A DNA stretch of 50,875 nucleotides from Calothrix sp. MO_167.B12 (GTDB lineage: Bacteria; Cyanobacteriota; Cyanobacteriia; Cyanobacteriales; Nostocaceae), in assembly GCA_030066045.1 (NCBI GenBank), contig JASJCJ010000013.1, positions 1-50,875 on the forward strand, read 5' to 3'. The notes under the pieces were generated by a model. It was not told the DNA's origin. It saw only the letters and a program-made list of their open reading frames with translations, and did not search any database. Made by a program: the position numbers and the translations under genes. Below are positions 7,429 through 15,634 of the stretch, piece by piece. Position 1 is the first letter of the stretch, and each line of letters opens with the position of its first letter.

Positions 7429-8910
7429 TTAATAATTTAATGGGTTCTTAGTAATTATTGACTCAATTTTTTGCATTAGATACTCCCAACGCTTTTTATC
7501 TTCCTCATATCTTGCATTTGCTTCTTTTACATCTGCCTGACAGTGTGGGCAAATCTCTTCATCCCCCCAAATAAACTGATTGCAGTTCCTGCACATTTCC
7601 AGTTTCGGCGGTACTCTTCCCTCTCGATGATGATCATCTTCGGTTGTTGCTAGCTCTGAAGAATTTATGACAGGTTGAGCAACTCTTTGTCTTGGCCTTT
7701 TTTCCCAGTCAGATTCAGAACTTGTTGTACGCCCTGGGATTGGTTCTTGTATCAGTTCAAATTCACCCACAGCAAACGGACTTTGAGCCGCATCTTTAAC
7801 CTTACTAATTCGTTCCCGCAGCCCTCGTTTCTCCAGCTCTAAAGCCCGATAATGACAATAAGGATTATTTCCCGGTTTACCCAGAAGTGAATGGGAAGTC
7901 CAAGTACAGCCCCCCCGACAAACGTCAGCGTAGTAGCAAGTCCGGCAAAATCCCCATAAATCATCTATGGATCTGAGTCTTCCAAAGTGAATTTCTTCAC
8001 TTGTGTTCCAAATATCTTCAAGGGATAAGTCTCTAATATTACCTCCTGCATATCCTACAGTGGGAAGCGATGGACATCCTTTAACTGTACCGTCAGCTTC
8101 CAAGCCAATAGCCGTTTGACCAGCAGTACAGCCTTCATAATGGGACGTAGAATTCCCTATGCTACGGAATTTATGTTCGTAGGGACCAAAGTAACCAATA
8201 TTGTTTCCCGGAACCATAGTTAGTCCTCTCTCAAAGGCTTTATCGGCAAGCCGAGCTAAGAGGGGCATAAGTTCAAGCAGCTGGTACGGTTGTAAAAGGA
8301 TGTGGTCATTATCAACAGCATTTCCCATGGCCACTGTCAACTGAATCTGCCATTGCTGTGCCCCAGCATCAATAATTTGATCCATTAACTGACTCAGCAT
8401 AGGTATAGTTTCTGGACCAATTTGTGTATTAACACTACGATTTAGTCCTGCATCCTTGGCACGTCGCAAGGTATCAATTGCCATTTGATACGCTCCAGGT
8501 ACTCCCCGTAAACGATCATGTAATTCTGGCAATCCATCAATGGACACTCCGATTCCCTGCAATCCTGCCCCAATAGCCTCTTCAAGTTTCTCCTGGGTGA
8601 AATTAAGAGCACCTGTCTGTATGGCACAGTAGATATGATGATTTCTAATTGCTTTGATGATCTCAATCCAATCGCGACGCAAAAATGCTTCGCCGCCAAT
8701 CAGAGTTATTTCCCTTGTTCCCAGTTTAGCAAGCTGATCCACCACATCAAGACATTCTTGAGTTGTTAACTCATCGTGTCGGGGTTTACCTGCTCTAGAA
8801 CCGCAATGCTGACATTTTAGATTGCAGGCAAGAGTAATTTCCCAAACAACATGGACGGGAGTATGATGTCGATAATCATCCTCTGTGCGGGTTCTCGCTG
8901 GTGTTGGCAT
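7429..8910 (-). CDS. Radical SAM/SPASM enzyme, probable peptide maturase
   Basis: A 493-aa enzyme. The radical SAM cluster motif CNLKCQHC gives Cys29, Cys33 and Cys36, and the SAM-binding GGE is at 72-74. A SPASM domain follows, with Cys261, Cys279, CRTCYYADVCRGGC (Cys322, 325, 331, 335) and Cys352, enough for one or two auxiliary Fe-S clusters, as in PqqE and other RiPP maturases. An added C-terminal tail has a zinc-ribbon-like CRNC...CPHC (Cys440, 443, 454, 457) after a linker. The start is set by GGAGG 8 bases before ATG 8910. Upstream lies a 58-aa DUF1843-like peptide gene and downstream a methyltransferase. My recollection is that DUF1843-like ('GDL motif') peptides are listed with SPASM maturases; that needs checking. 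Confidence 0.88.
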   Translation of the reverse strand: MPTPARTRTEDDYRHHTPVHVVWEITLACNLKCQHCGSRAGKPRHDELTTQECLDVVDQLAKLGTREITLIGGEAFLRRDWIEIIKAIRNHHIYCAIQTGALNFTQEKLEEAIGAGLQGIGVSIDGLPELHDRLRGVPGAYQMAIDTLRRAKDAGLNRSVNTQIGPETIPMLSQLMDQIIDAGAQQWQIQLTVAMGNAVDNDHILLQPYQLLELMPLLARLADKAFERGLTMVPGNNIGYFGPYEHKFRSIGNSTSHYEGCTAGQTAIGLEADGTVKGCPSLPTVGYAGGNIRDLSLEDIWNTSEEIHFGRLRSIDDLWGFCRTCYYADVCRGGCTWTSHSLLGKPGNNPYCHYRALELEKRGLRERISKVKDAAQSPFAVGEFELIQEPIPGRTTSSESDWEKRPRQRVAQPVINSSELATTEDDHHREGRVPPKLEMCRNCNQFIWGDEEICPHCQADVKEANARYEEDKKRWEYLMQKIESIITKNPLNY

Positions 8911-8951
8911 AATTCATCCTCCACTTGATTCTCAATATTCGACATACTCAG

Positions 8952-8998
8952 CATTAGACATCTCCAAGAAAGACTCATATCCTTAGAGATGTCTAATG
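8952..8998 (-). promoter_or_regulatory. RNA stem-loop between peptide gene and radical SAM gene
   Basis: A perfect 13-base inverted repeat, CATTAGACATCTC at 8952-8964 and GAGATGTCTAATG at 8986-8998, with a 21-base loop. It lies between the peptide stop (9022) and the radical SAM start (8910). No U-run follows on the minus strand, so it is not a typical terminator; it could stabilise the upstream peptide mRNA or set the peptide:enzyme ratio. Confidence 0.6.
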
Positions 8999-9021
8999 TT
9001 GACAGACGGCTACTAGCCCTA

Positions 9022-9198
9022 TTAGCCGTTCCTTTCAAGCTTCATAATTTCCAGCTTGAGAAGTTCAAGAGCGGCTGAGACATCACCCGCCTCTCTGAGC
9101 CACTCTTCGGCTTGCTGTACCATAGCTCTCATCCTTTCCCTATCGCCGGAAGCCGCACATTCGTGGATAGCCACTGCATATAAAAGTCGTATTGTCAT
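9022..9198 (-). CDS. DUF1843-like small peptide, candidate radical-SAM substrate
   Basis: A 58-aa protein starting MTIRLLYAVAIHECAASGDR, with ATG 9198 preceded by AGAGGCG. The pattern YAVAIHxCxASGD, then a helix with AEEWLREAGDVSAAL and an ending LKLEIMKLE, matches what I know of the DUF1843 family (about 53 aa, ASGDL motif). Here the motif reads SGDR. The single Cys is at residue 14. It lies 111 bases upstream of a radical SAM/SPASM gene on the same strand, the usual position of a RiPP precursor. It has no obvious double-glycine leader cleavage site, so it could be a scaffold or a peptide modified in full. A longer ORF with a start at 9270 exists but lacks a ribosome-binding site. Confidence 0.75.
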   Translation of the reverse strand: MTIRLLYAVAIHECAASGDRERMRAMVQQAEEWLREAGDVSAALELLKLEIMKLERNG

Positions 9199-9702
9199 TG
9201 TATTCGCCTCTATTGAGATAACTAAACAACCTTTTTGGCATGAAACCGAGATACCTGTACAAACCTGCAAGATGCCCTGAAAAACCTTTTTCTATCTGGT
9301 TTGGATCATTTGACACAGTAGGGTCAAAAAAGCCGTAATAACAAGAAATCAAGCCTTTTGGGGTCATCTTGTCAGAAAAGACACGAATCTCAGCTCAGTG
9401 CTAGTTTAGCTTCAAGTATTCACATCTATGCAATAAGAATTATCACTTGTATATAAAGTATTATTAATGACATTTGCTGAATATTGCATTCGTAAATGTC
9501 CGCGCCCTAATTACGTAGTGCTATATTTTTTTATGGTGTCAACTTAACAACTTGCGATCGCTCCTTGTGTCTTTAATGTCCCAGTATGAGAATAGCGATC
9601 GCATGACAATAATTGGGAAAGTGCTTGATTTACATGGTTATTTACCATGATTCAATACAATAAGGTATAAGCCAATATTTATGATATTTTTCTGCAATCA
9701 AT
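9199..9702. other. Intergenic region between divergent peptide operon and sbcD
   Basis: About 500 bases that must hold the promoters for both directions. The only repeat recognised is a 32-bp sequence at 9495-9526 that recurs inverted at 19649-19680. GCGATCGC-type sites occur near 9556 and 9596. No gene seen. Confidence 0.5.
9495..9526. repeat. 32-bp dispersed sequence, inverted copy elsewhere
   Basis: Core GTCCGCGCCCTAATTACG; the reverse complement recurs at 19649-19680 with one mismatch. The element begins AATGTCC and ends CTATAT. It may be a solo terminal repeat of an IS or MITE. Confidence 0.6.
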
Positions 9703-10950
9703 ATGATTAAAATCCTCCATCTTTCCGATATCCACATGGGGAGTGGCTTCACCCACGGACGCATCAACCCCGAAACTGGATTGAACACACGTTTAGAGGA
9801 TTTTGTCAATACATTGTCTCGATGTATAGATCGGGCATTAGCAGACCCAGTAGATATGGTTATATTTGGGGGAGATGCTTTTCCCGATGCCACACCCCCT
9901 CCTTATGTCCAGCAAGCCTTTGCCAGTCAATTCCGCCGCCTCGTAGATGCAAACATACCCACGGTCTTATTAGTGGGGAACCATGACCAACATTCCCAGG
10001 GGCAAGGGGGAGCAAGTTTATGTATTTACCGCACCTTGGGAGTACCTGGCTTTGTAGTTGGGGATACTTTAACTACTCATTCCATCCCCACCCGCAATGG
10101 CTTGGTACAGGTATTAACCCTACCTTGGTTGACTCGCTCCGCACTTATGACTAGGCAAGAAACCCAGGGAATGTCCCTAGCGGAGATTAACCAGTTATTA
10201 GTGGAACGCTTGCGAGTGGTTTTAGAAGGGGAAATTCGTTGTCTTGACTCCGAAGTACCAACCATTCTTTTAGGTCACTTAATGACGGATAATGCTTCCT
10301 TTGGAGCAGAGCGTTTTTTAGCAGTGGGTAAAGGTTTTACCCTTCCCTTATCTTTATTGACACGTCCCTGTTTTGATTATGTAGCTTTAGGTCACGTTCA
10401 TCGCCACCAAAACTTAAATAAAACTAACGATCCGCCAATTATTTATCCAGGAAGTATTGAGCGAGTAGATTTCAGTGAAGAGAAGGAAGATAAGGGGTAT
10501 GTAATCGTTGAATTAGAACGGGGTAAAGTGGAGTGGGAATTTTGTCCCCTAGATGTACGTCGTTTTTGCACCATTGAAGTGGACGTATCTAAACAAGAAG
10601 ATCCCCAAGCTGCAATTATCAAAGCGATCGCCAAGTATGATATAGAAGATACTGTGGTGAGATTAATTTACAAAATCCGTTCTGAGCAGTTAGATTTAAT
10701 TGACACTCCAGAATTACATCAAGCTCTGAGCATATCTCATAACTACACCATTCAACCGGAATTAATTAGCCAATTAGCTAGACCCCGGATTCCTGAATTA
10801 AGTGCGTGTAATAGCATCGATCCGATGGATGCTTTGAAAACCTATTTAAATAATCGTCAAGATTTGGATGACATCGCAGCTTCCATGCTAGAAGCAGCAG
10901 ACAGGTTATTAGCCAATGACAGGGAAGCTTTAGGGATTTCCAAGTTTTAA
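9703..10950 (+). CDS. sbcD: DNA repair exonuclease, SbcD-like metallophosphoesterase
   Basis: A 415-aa Mre11/SbcD-type nuclease. All phosphoesterase motifs are visible in order: LHLSDIHMG (motif I, residues 5-13), VIFGGDAFPD (II), LLVGNHDQH (III), ILLGHLM (IV) and VALGHVHRHQ (V), with IIYPGSIERVDFSEE following, as is typical of SbcD. The partner SbcC opens hairpin and blocked DNA ends with it; no sbcC gene is adjacent here. An N-terminal catalytic domain of about 270 residues is followed by a capping domain. A nuclease that cleaves hairpins is noteworthy in a region so rich in palindromes, though that link is only suggestive. Confidence 0.92.
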   Translation: MIKILHLSDIHMGSGFTHGRINPETGLNTRLEDFVNTLSRCIDRALADPVDMVIFGGDAFPDATPPPYVQQAFASQFRRLVDANIPTVLLVGNHDQHSQGQGGASLCIYRTLGVPGFVVGDTLTTHSIPTRNGLVQVLTLPWLTRSALMTRQETQGMSLAEINQLLVERLRVVLEGEIRCLDSEVPTILLGHLMTDNASFGAERFLAVGKGFTLPLSLLTRPCFDYVALGHVHRHQNLNKTNDPPIIYPGSIERVDFSEEKEDKGYVIVELERGKVEWEFCPLDVRRFCTIEVDVSKQEDPQAAIIKAIAKYDIEDTVVRLIYKIRSEQLDLIDTPELHQALSISHNYTIQPELISQLARPRIPELSACNSIDPMDALKTYLNNRQDLDDIAASMLEAADRLLANDREALGISKF

Positions 10951-11305
10951 AATATCCCCACATTAAGGGCGCACGCAATGCGCCCCTACAGGTTTGCTGG
11001 TGTATTTGGGATAATTTATTTTTTGGTAATTCCCTTATTGGAACCGATAACCAGTACTCAACATCAGTAACTTTCAATTATATCGTTTCCGTTTGTATCG
11101 GAATTATTTCAGTTACTCTCTCTCTTCCTCTTCCTTTGCGTCCTTTGCGTCTTTGCGGTTTTTTATCATTCAGATGCTATCGGATTTGATATTACAGCAA
11201 ATTTCAAGTTATTAAGGTGGCTTGCGGTGAAGCTACCTGATTGATGTTTGTGAGTTAACATTTTCAAGGGGATCGATCCAATTTGCGTAAATATGGTGCT
11301 TGGCA
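10951..11305. other. Intergenic region with short palindromic and tandem repeats
   Basis: Holds a hairpin around GGGCGCACGCAATGCGCCC (10969-10987), which recurs near 23413, and a tandem CTTTGCGTC motif (about 11133-11160) that recurs in inverted orientation at about 12258-12281 on the other side of the SDR gene. No gene seen. Confidence 0.5.
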
Positions 11306-12112
11306 ATGGTCTACAAAACTCATCAGGAAAAACGCACACCAACGGCTCTGATTACCGGAGCATCAGGGGGAATTGGCTACGAATTAGGGCGCATTTTTGC
11401 CAAAGATAAGTATAACCTTGTCCTAGTAGCCAGAAATGAAGCTAAACTAACTCAAATTGCCGATGATTTCCGAACAAAATTCGGGATTACTGTAACGATA
11501 ATTATCAAAGATTTATCTTTAGCAACTGCTCCAGAAGAAATTTTTAACCAGTTACAACAAGAAAATATTATCGTTGATGTCTTGGTTAATAATGCAGGCT
11601 TTGGGGTGTATGGATTATTTCAAGACACGGATTTGAGCACTGAATTACAAATGCTACAGGTGAATGTGGTTTGTCTGACCCACTTAACCAAATTACTCCT
11701 CAAAGATATGGTTAAACAAGGCTCTGGAAAAATCTTAAATGTCGCCTCCACAGCAGCTTTCCAACCAGGTCCTTTAATGGCTGTATATTACGCCACAAAA
11801 GCCTATGTTCTCTCATTTTCAGAAGCGATTACTAATGAATTAGAAGGGACTGGTGTTTCGGTAACTGCTCTTTGTCCGGGACCAACTGCATCTGGTTTTC
11901 AACAAAGAGCAGCAATGGAAGACTCAAAAATGGTAAAAGATCGCAAGATTATGGATGCAGAAACCGTAGCTAAGATTGGTTATCGCAGTTTGATGTCAGG
12001 TAAAACTGTTGTAATTCCCGGGATCAAAAATCAGCTACTGGCTCAGTCCATTAGATTTTCACCCAGAAAGCTAGTAACTAAAATCGTTAGAGGTATGCAG
12101 GAAAAAAATTGA
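11306..12112 (+). CDS. Short-chain dehydrogenase/reductase (SDR)
   Basis: About 268 aa with a classical SDR Rossmann fold. The NAD(P)-binding TGASGGIG loop is close to the N-terminus, NNAG follows in DVLVNNAGFG, and the catalytic YxxxK is visible as YYATK, with the upstream Ser in NVASTAAF. The Arg in VLVARNEAKL after strand 2 favours NADPH. CPGPTASGF is the usual loop after strand 6. The substrate cannot be told. I place the start at ATG 11306; an in-frame TTG at 11300 would add two residues. Neither start has a clear ribosome-binding site. Inverted CTTTGCGTC-type repeats flank the gene. Confidence 0.9.
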   Translation: MVYKTHQEKRTPTALITGASGGIGYELGRIFAKDKYNLVLVARNEAKLTQIADDFRTKFGITVTIIIKDLSLATAPEEIFNQLQQENIIVDVLVNNAGFGVYGLFQDTDLSTELQMLQVNVVCLTHLTKLLLKDMVKQGSGKILNVASTAAFQPGPLMAVYYATKAYVLSFSEAITNELEGTGVSVTALCPGPTASGFQQRAAMEDSKMVKDRKIMDAETVAKIGYRSLMSGKTVVIPGIKNQLLAQSIRFSPRKLVTKIVRGMQEKN

Positions 12113-12436
12113 CGCGCTTCGCGCAATTCATAATTTATAATTCGTAATTATTTGGTCAACCGTAGTAGTATAAATCCGGGTGTAGAGACGTTGCAGTGCA
12201 ACGTCTCTACACTGCAATAATTGGCGTTGCCCAATATAGGGATGAAGTAATAAACCACAAAGACGCAAAGGACGCAAAGGAAAGATTTTCTGATAGAGAG
12301 AGAAAAGAAAATCATTCCGCAAATATGCAACGCTCAATATTTGGTAGTATTTTTTACATTTGATCTACTCGTTTGACTATTGCTGGTGTTAGGCTGAAAT
12401 CTCTCAAACAGTTCCTATGTAATTAGTATAAATTCC
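12113..12436. other. Intergenic region with hairpin and tandem repeats
   Basis: A perfect hairpin at 12182-12210 (14-base arms, one-base loop) could act as a terminator-like structure after the SDR gene, but no U-run follows. An inverted copy of the CTTTGCGTC tandem seen near 11133 lies at about 12258-12281. No gene seen. Confidence 0.5.
12182..12210. repeat. Perfect hairpin, GTAGAGACGTTGCA arms
   Basis: Arms GTAGAGACGTTGCA and TGCAACGTCTCTAC with one base between, 29 bases in all, the same geometry as 6614-6642. Confidence 0.7.
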
Positions 12437-12868
12437 ATGTATCAGTTTAAGTCTATCTGTGCCACATTAATCGCAACCACTCTGATTTTAGGCGTAACCG
12501 AGTATCATCGTCCTTCATTGGCTGGAACCTGTGCATCTCAATGTGGTCCTCGTCCCATTCAGTTTACTCCCGGTCAGCGCATTCGTATAAAAGTAGTTAA
12601 TCGCACATACAGAAAAGTAAAATTACAGAAACCATTTATTCTCGATCCCGTTTCCCTGAAACATGGTGAAGAAATGCTGTTAGAGCATGGAGACGGAACC
12701 TTAGATAATGCCTCACTATTATTTTGGCATGAAAATGGTTATGCTATCAAAGCTATTGTTTCTAAACCCAATTTTGCAACCTTGAGGGTAGAATTGCATC
12801 CTGAGCGGCGTACTCGTGGCGATCGCTCAATTTATATCCTCGACAATGGCCGTATCCAAATATTGTAA
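12437..12868 (+). CDS. Exported protein of unknown function
   Basis: A 143-aa protein with an N-terminal signal peptide (hydrophobic CATLIATTLILGVTEY, probable cleavage after SLAG near residue 30). The mature part begins with two close cysteines (CASQCGPRP) that could form a disulfide, then a beta-rich stretch (IRIKVVNRTYRKVKLQKPF, ATLRVELHPER). It looks like a small periplasmic or cell-surface domain. I do not recognise the family. Not obviously in an operon. Confidence 0.75.
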   Translation: MYQFKSICATLIATTLILGVTEYHRPSLAGTCASQCGPRPIQFTPGQRIRIKVVNRTYRKVKLQKPFILDPVSLKHGEEMLLEHGDGTLDNASLLFWHENGYAIKAIVSKPNFATLRVELHPERRTRGDRSIYILDNGRIQIL

Positions 12869-13191
12869 ATCAGTTTATGAGACTTTTGACAAAAGTCAGT
12901 CAGGGAACAAGGAAAATACAAATGCCTTTAAATCTTTTTTCCTGTTGCGAAGATATATTTTTGCAACAGGTTTATTATATGCTAAAAACATTATGATTAT
13001 ACTGTGCCTTGGCTTTAATTTTGTTTGACCAAACAGTAATCGGTATCAAGCCCCCAAATTATATTTGTGGAGATATTTGTGGAGGTGGAAATATTTTTTC
13101 CTTCCTGTTGCTCCTAGATTTATGGATGGGGAAACTGATAACTGTTAGCGCAGCTCCGATACAGGAGGCTAACTGATAACTGAAATGAACT
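12869..13191. other. Intergenic region before recJ with dispersed repeats
   Basis: The segment TTTGACCAAACAGTAATCGG (from about 13023) and the following TATCAAGCCC recur before trmJ at about 33902. Just before recJ there is AACTGATAACTGAAATGA (13171-13188), the tail shared with the trmJ and hisC start regions. No gene seen. Confidence 0.5.
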
Positions 13192-15321
13192 GTGCAAGTA
13201 AAAACCCGTAGAAAAGTACCCAATCAGCGTTGGCAAATTTATCCTCAAAAGGCTGACTTAGCGCAAAAGTTGGCAGAAGCTACGAATACATCCCCCTTAA
13301 TCTCTCAATTGCTGATTAATCGAGGTATAGAAACCCCAGAACAAGCACAACTTTTTCTCCATCCAGAGTCCCTGGTTTTACCTGACCCTTTAGAAGAGTT
13401 TCCCGATTTAGCTATTAGTTTAGAACTATTACAGGATGCGATCGCTCGCCAAGCAAAAATTGCTATTTGTGGTGACTACGATGCCGATGGAATGACTAGT
13501 ACGGCTTTATTATGGCGGAGTTTGCGTTGGTTGGGAGCAAAGGTCGATTATGCTATTCCCAGTCGGATGCATGAGGGTTATGGTATTAATAACCGGATTG
13601 TGTCAGAATTTGCCGGTGAAGGGATGGAAATAATCCTCACGGTAGATAATGGTATTTCTGCTTTGGAACCCGTTAGTAGGGCTAAGGAATTGGGTTTACA
13701 GGTAATTATCACCGATCACCACGATATTCCCCCACAATTACCACCAGCTGATGCAATTCTTAATCCCAAACTCATTAGTCCATCTTCACCATACTATGGG
13801 GTTGCGGGAGTGGGAGTTGCTTATATTTTGGCGGTGTCTTTGGCTCAACAAATGGGGGACGGTTACAAAGGTTTATTTAAGCCGATGTTGGAGTTGTTTA
13901 CCCTGGGAACCATTGCAGATTTAGCACCGTTGATAGGTGTAAACCGCCGTTGGGTAAAACGAGGATTGCAACAGTTACCCAAGTCCAAATTACCTGGGAT
14001 ACAGGCTTTGATTCAACTGGCTGGAGTGCGGGGGAGGAGTGAGGGAGTTCGGAGTTCGGAGTTCGGAGTTCGGAGTTCGGAGTTCGGAGTAGGGGCGGGG
14101 TTTCCCCGCCCGGAGGGAAGGAGGGAAGGAGGGCAAAATTCCCAAACTCTCAAGCCTGATGATATTGGTTTCCGGTTGGGACCTCGAATTAATGCTATTG
14201 GTAGGATTTCCGATCCGCAAATTGTGATTGATTTGCTGACTACTGATGATATGGGTATGGCACTGGAGAAGGCCATGCAGTGTGAAAGTATTAACCGCCA
14301 GCGTCAGGAAATGTGCGGACAAATCGAACAGGAAGCGATCGCAATTGTGGAAACAGAATACCTGCAATCTCTAGAAGATGACCGAGTATTGGTAGTAATT
14401 TCCCCTAATTGGCATCATGGGGTGATTGGAATTGTTGCCTCTCGTTTGGTGGAACGCTACGGCGTGCCTGTGTTTATTGGCACATACGAAGATGGAGACC
14501 ATATTCGCGGTTCGGCACGGGGAATTCCTGAATTTAATGTATTTGATGGGTTGGAATATTGTCGGGATTTATTGGGTAAGTTTGGGGGACACAAAGCTGC
14601 GGGGGGATTCTCCTTACCTGCTGCAAATTTACCAGAATTGCGATCGCGTTTGAGTGATTTTGCTCACCAATGTCTGGAAATCCAACATCTCAAACCCCTA
14701 CTGAAAATTGATACCCAAATCCATCTCCATCAAATTAACCACGAACTCTATCAACAGCTACATTCCCTAGAACCATGTGGGATTGAAAACCCCAACCCCA
14801 TATTCTGGACACCCAATGTAAAAGTGGTGGAACAGCAAACCGTGGGTAAGGACCATGTTAAATTGACAGTGGCAGAATATATTGGCGATCGCCAGTATAA
14901 AATAAAAGCGATCGCTTGGCGTTGGCGTGACTATTTTCCTCTCCCATCCCACCTGGATATCGCCTATAAACTGCGGGAAAATACCTTTAACGGCAATACC
15001 AGTATCGAATTAGAATTACTAGGAGTAAGACCAAATCACCTATCCCCACACTTGTTTACCCCTACTACCCAATCAAGTAAAACTTCCTTTATCTATCGCC
15101 AACGGCACTACACCTGTGGAATTTATCAAAATGGTTCTGTACCCGAACTCAGGATTAGGAACCCTGAAGGCAAAGTATTAGCCATAAATCCCCATAATCA
15201 TATTGGCTTATTGGGTAGCGATCGCCAAACTGCAAAAGAGGTTGATATTTCTCAACCCCCTTATGACAGTATTATTCAAGCCGCATTTACAGCTTTATCG
15301 ATTCCAAGTCCTGGGCCTTAA
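13192..15321 (+). CDS. recJ: Single-stranded-DNA-specific exonuclease RecJ, with an in-frame repeat insertion
   Basis: A 709-aa DHH-family 5'-3' exonuclease used in recombination and mismatch repair. The N-terminal DHH domain shows CGDYDADGMTST (near 93), LTVDNGIS and TDHHD (near 174); the DHHA1 domain shows GGHKAAGGFSL (near 466). The C-terminal region is an OB-like domain plus a cyanobacterial tail. Residues about 279-318 (nucleotides about 14030-14147) are a repeat element translated in frame: two copies of a 7-residue unit VRSSEFG from AGTTCGG heptamers, then [15 protein letters not shown] from the GGGGCGGGG hairpin module. Motifs on both sides remain in one frame. The start is GTG 13192; CAGGAGG lies 24 bases upstream, and no closer in-frame start exists because TGA precedes it. 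Confidence 0.93.
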   Translation: MQVKTRRKVPNQRWQIYPQKADLAQKLAEATNTSPLISQLLINRGIETPEQAQLFLHPESLVLPDPLEEFPDLAISLELLQDAIARQAKIAICGDYDADGMTSTALLWRSLRWLGAKVDYAIPSRMHEGYGINNRIVSEFAGEGMEIILTVDNGISALEPVSRAKELGLQVIITDHHDIPPQLPPADAILNPKLISPSSPYYGVAGVGVAYILAVSLAQQMGDGYKGLFKPMLELFTLGTIADLAPLIGVNRRWVKRGLQQLPKSKLPGIQALIQLAGVRGRSEGVRSSEFGVRSSEFGVGAGFPRPEGRREGGQNSQTLKPDDIGFRLGPRINAIGRISDPQIVIDLLTTDDMGMALEKAMQCESINRQRQEMCGQIEQEAIAIVETEYLQSLEDDRVLVVISPNWHHGVIGIVASRLVERYGVPVFIGTYEDGDHIRGSARGIPEFNVFDGLEYCRDLLGKFGGHKAAGGFSLPAANLPELRSRLSDFAHQCLEIQHLKPLLKIDTQIHLHQINHELYQQLHSLEPCGIENPNPIFWTPNVKVVEQQTVGKDHVKLTVAEYIGDRQYKIKAIAWRWRDYFPLPSHLDIAYKLRENTFNGNTSIELELLGVRPNHLSPHLFTPTTQSSKTSFIYRQRHYTCGIYQNGSVPELRIRNPEGKVLAINPHNHIGLLGSDRQTAKEVDISQPPYDSIIQAAFTALSIPSPGP
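14030..14140 (+). repeat. Composite STRR/hairpin element inside recJ
   Basis: GGAGTGA-type heptamer, then about six AGTTCGG heptamers (14047-14091), then the hairpin module GGGGCGGGGTTTCCCCGCCC and GGAGGGAAGGAGGGAAGG. The same module occurs near 34744, 37245, 43130 and 50525. Three heptamers make 21 bases, or seven codons, so the reading frame passes through without stops. Confidence 0.85.
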
Positions 15322-15353
15322 ATTTACATTTATTTACCCAGCACTCAGAAATC

Positions 15354-15476
15354 TTACATATCACCATTGCGAAACGCCAATAAGAAAATGACTATAGGAC
15401 CAGCCAACATTATGAGTGATACAAATAGTAATTGGAAAATAACTTCAAAATTGATGTTACCTAAAGCTTCAAGCAT
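15354..15476 (-). CDS. psb30: Photosystem II protein Psb30 (Ycf12)
   Basis: A 40-aa single-span membrane protein, minus strand, starting at ATG 15476 behind a perfect AGGAGG. It starts MLEALGNINFEVIFQL, crosses the membrane once (LLFVSLIMLAGPIVIFLLAF) and ends RNGDM. The NINxEVIxQL start, the AGPxVIxLLAxRxGxx ending and the length match Psb30/Ycf12, a small subunit at the edge of photosystem II near PsbE/PsbJ that stabilises the complex. It lies convergent with recJ (stops 33 bases apart) and divergent from the Cys-cluster gene at 15635. Confidence 0.9.
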   Translation of the reverse strand: MLEALGNINFEVIFQLLFVSLIMLAGPIVIFLLAFRNGDM

Positions 15477-15634
15477 CTTTCCTCCTAAATAAGCCTAAAA
15501 AAATTTAATCACACAGCAGCTAATCCCGAAAATCATCATATCCGGGTGTAGCAGTTGAATTTTAAGTTACTTAACAAAATTATAGAAAACAACATACAAC
15601 TGTAAAGCCCTGAATTTTAGTAAAGGTTAAAAAT

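Noticed and set aside
8442-9038. Minus-strand ORFs of 73-85 aa overlapping the radical SAM gene start
   Set aside because: Out-of-frame shadows of the radical SAM gene and the stem-loop spacer.
9140-9367. 75-aa minus-strand ORF upstream of and overlapping the DUF1843-like gene
   Set aside because: Different frame from the conserved peptide, no ribosome-binding site, no family resemblance; most likely a shadow.
12182-12210. Hairpin after the SDR gene as an intrinsic terminator
   Set aside because: No U-run follows and the same hairpin design is dispersed elsewhere, so it is recorded as a repeat.
12816-13028. 70-aa ORF overlapping the end of the exported protein gene
   Set aside because: Out of frame with a clear gene and no recognisable domain.
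13990-14367. Antisense ORFs of 87-125 aa over the recJ repeat
   Set aside because: They exist only because the heptamer and hairpin repeats are open in several frames; the sense RecJ frame carries the conserved motifs.
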